DNA of 7,740 bases from Flavobacteriales bacterium (lineage in GTDB: Bacteria > Bacteroidota > Bacteroidia > Flavobacteriales_D > Sanyastnellaceae), in NCBI GenBank assembly GCA_028823435.1, contig JAPKBK010000083.1:1-7740 (forward strand), written 5' to 3'. Position numbers and translations under genes: made by a program. The notes beneath the pieces are model-generated. The model had not been told where the DNA came from and made no database searches. It worked only from the letters and a program-made list of their open reading frames with translations. This document shows positions 6,626-7,740 of the stretch, piece by piece (position 1 is the first letter of the stretch; each line of letters begins with the position of its first letter).

Positions 6626-7740
6626 ATGAGTCGTAACATTTCTAAATTAAAAACAAACTACGTATTGTTTGGGCTCATATTCGCCTCTGCTTTATCTAGC
6701 ATTTCAGCACAAACATTCTCAAACGAAAAAATTTGGGGCGGAGAGTTTCGTTCTGAAGGCGTTTGGGGAATTCGATCTATGGCAAATGGATCTCACTACA
6801 CTGTAAGTGACTATGACCAAGACAAAGGATCAACCATTGAGAAGTATTCTTACAACTCTGGAAAAAAAGTAACGACGATTGTAACAGCGCTCGATGCCTT
6901 TGAAGATGCGCGCGAATCCTTCAGCAGCTACACGTTCAGCGCGGACGAAAGGTACATCCTGATGACGACAAATACGGAGTCTCTTTACCGTCATTCCTAC
7001 TATGCGGACTTCTACATTTACGACACCGAATCAAAAGAACTTGCCACCCCACTTACAGACTTTTCTAAGGGCAAACAAAGACTTGCGACCTTCTCTCCCT
7101 CTGCCGACAAGGTCGCCTTTGTGAGAAACAACAATGTGTTTATTGCAAATCTCAAGGATGGCACTGAAGTGCAAGTCACCGACGACGGTCTGGCAAACAG
7201 CATTATCAACGGCGCCACAGATTGGGTTTACGAAGAAGAATTCGGAGATGACAACGGCATGAAATGGTCGCCAGACGGCACGAAATTGGCGTACTTTAGG
7301 TTTAACGAAACAGCCGTACGACAAATGCATATGCCTGTGTATGGTGGGTTATACCCCGAGCCTTACATCTTCAAATATCCAAAAGCCGGCGAAGAAAACA
7401 GCGAGGTTCAAGTATACATCCACGATGTTCAAACTGGAATTAACCATGGCGTGGCTGTTCCGAAAAGTGCGCATTACATCCCGCGGTTCTTTTGGACAAA
7501 TGATGCCGAAACATTGTGTATCCTCACGATGAACAGGCACCAAAACGATTTGCGATTCTTACTCACAGAAGGTGAGTTCCCAAACAACCGAATCGGCACA
7601 AAAGAGATTTTTAAAGAAACAGCCTACACCTACATCGACATACACGACAATCTCATTTTCTTAAATGATGGACACAGCTTCCTTTGGACGAGTGAACGAG
7701 ATGGCTTTAATCACATTTACAAGTTCGATTATGATGGAAC
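6626..7740 (+). CDS. Secreted dipeptidyl peptidase IV-family serine peptidase (S9), N-terminal 371 codons (3' end beyond right edge)
   Basis: This encodes the N-terminal part of a prolyl-specific S9 peptidase that releases dipeptides (possibly tripeptides) from proline-containing peptides outside the cytoplasm. Residues 1-28 form a Sec signal peptide: basic start MSRNISKLK, a hydrophobic core, and likely cleavage at ISA/QTF. There is no lipobox cysteine, so it is probably periplasmic or exported. The rest fits the DPP IV beta-propeller: EKIWGGEFRSEGVWGIRSM (34-52), FSADERYILMTTNTESLYRHS (104-124) and NGATDWVYEEEF (195-206). E204 and E205 match the Glu pair that holds the substrate amino terminus in human DPP4. 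MKWSPDGTKLAYFRFNE (212-228) follows. The catalytic Ser-Asp-His domain lies beyond the window. An in-frame TAA at 6611-6613 makes the ATG at 6626 the first available start. Family members are about 700-750 residues. A prolyl tripeptidyl peptidase is the main alternative. Confidence 0.92.
   Translation, partial: MSRNISKLKTNYVLFGLIFASALSSISAQTFSNEKIWGGEFRSEGVWGIRSMANGSHYTVSDYDQDKGSTIEKYSYNSGKKVTTIVTALDAFEDARESFSSYTFSADERYILMTTNTESLYRHSYYADFYIYDTESKELATPLTDFSKGKQRLATFSPSADKVAFVRNNNVFIANLKDGTEVQVTDDGLANSIINGATDWVYEEEFGDDNGMKWSPDGTKLAYFRFNETAVRQMHMPVYGGLYPEPYIFKYPKAGEENSEVQVYIHDVQTGINHGVAVPKSAHYIPRFFWTNDAETLCILTMNRHQNDLRFLLTEGEFPNNRIGTKEIFKETAYTYIDIHDNLIFLNDGHSFLWTSERDGFNHIYKFDYDG

Noticed and set aside
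7018..7330. Two overlapping minus-strand open frames (66 and 99 codons) inside the DPP IV gene.
   Set aside because: They are antisense to a coherent S9 propeller sequence, resemble no family I know, and have no upstream signals.

Overview
The window looks like ordinary chromosomal core metabolism from a member of the Bacteroidota, probably a free-living (perhaps marine) lineage near the Flavobacteriales. The clues are a fused aspartokinase-homoserine dehydrogenase followed by thrB and thrC, a FabI with the Bacteroidota-like signature SPTITTAGSGVKGFD, a secreted DPP IV-type S9 peptidase, almost no Shine-Dalgarno sequences before the genes, and a perfect match to the Bacteroidota -7 promoter box (TAnnTTTG). 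G+C is moderate, in the mid-40s percent by eye. The assignment rests on recalled family features, not on a search.

Layout. Positions 1-5067 hold four tightly packed minus-strand genes, transcribed in the order fabI, thrA, thrB, thrC. The gaps are 17 nt, then 1 nt, then a 14-nt overlap, and thrC runs off the left edge. Upstream of fabI, a 76-nt gap (5068-5143) carries a possible promoter and a small palindrome. Next on the same strand is a glcD-type FAD-linked oxidase gene (5144-6571). A divergent spacer of about 54 nt (6572-6625) separates glcD from a plus-strand gene for a secreted DPP IV-family peptidase, cut off by the right edge.

How the genes work together. ThrA catalyses the first and third steps from aspartate toward threonine, ThrB phosphorylates homoserine, and ThrC makes threonine. 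Aspartate-semialdehyde dehydrogenase (asd), needed between the two ThrA steps, is not in the window. No threonine leader peptide or attenuator fits in front of thrA, but both ACT domains of ThrA keep the glutamines linked to threonine feedback. FabI (last step of fatty-acid elongation) and GlcD (2-hydroxyacid oxidation) have no obvious pathway link to threonine. Their co-direction could be shared growth control or simple neighbourhood.

I found no mobile elements, CRISPR arrays, tRNA or rRNA genes, or clear terminators, and no undescribed system. The only non-coding stretches are the two short spacers. The most interesting points are the fabI-thrABC arrangement, the candidate operator in front of fabI, and the very compact divergent promoter region.
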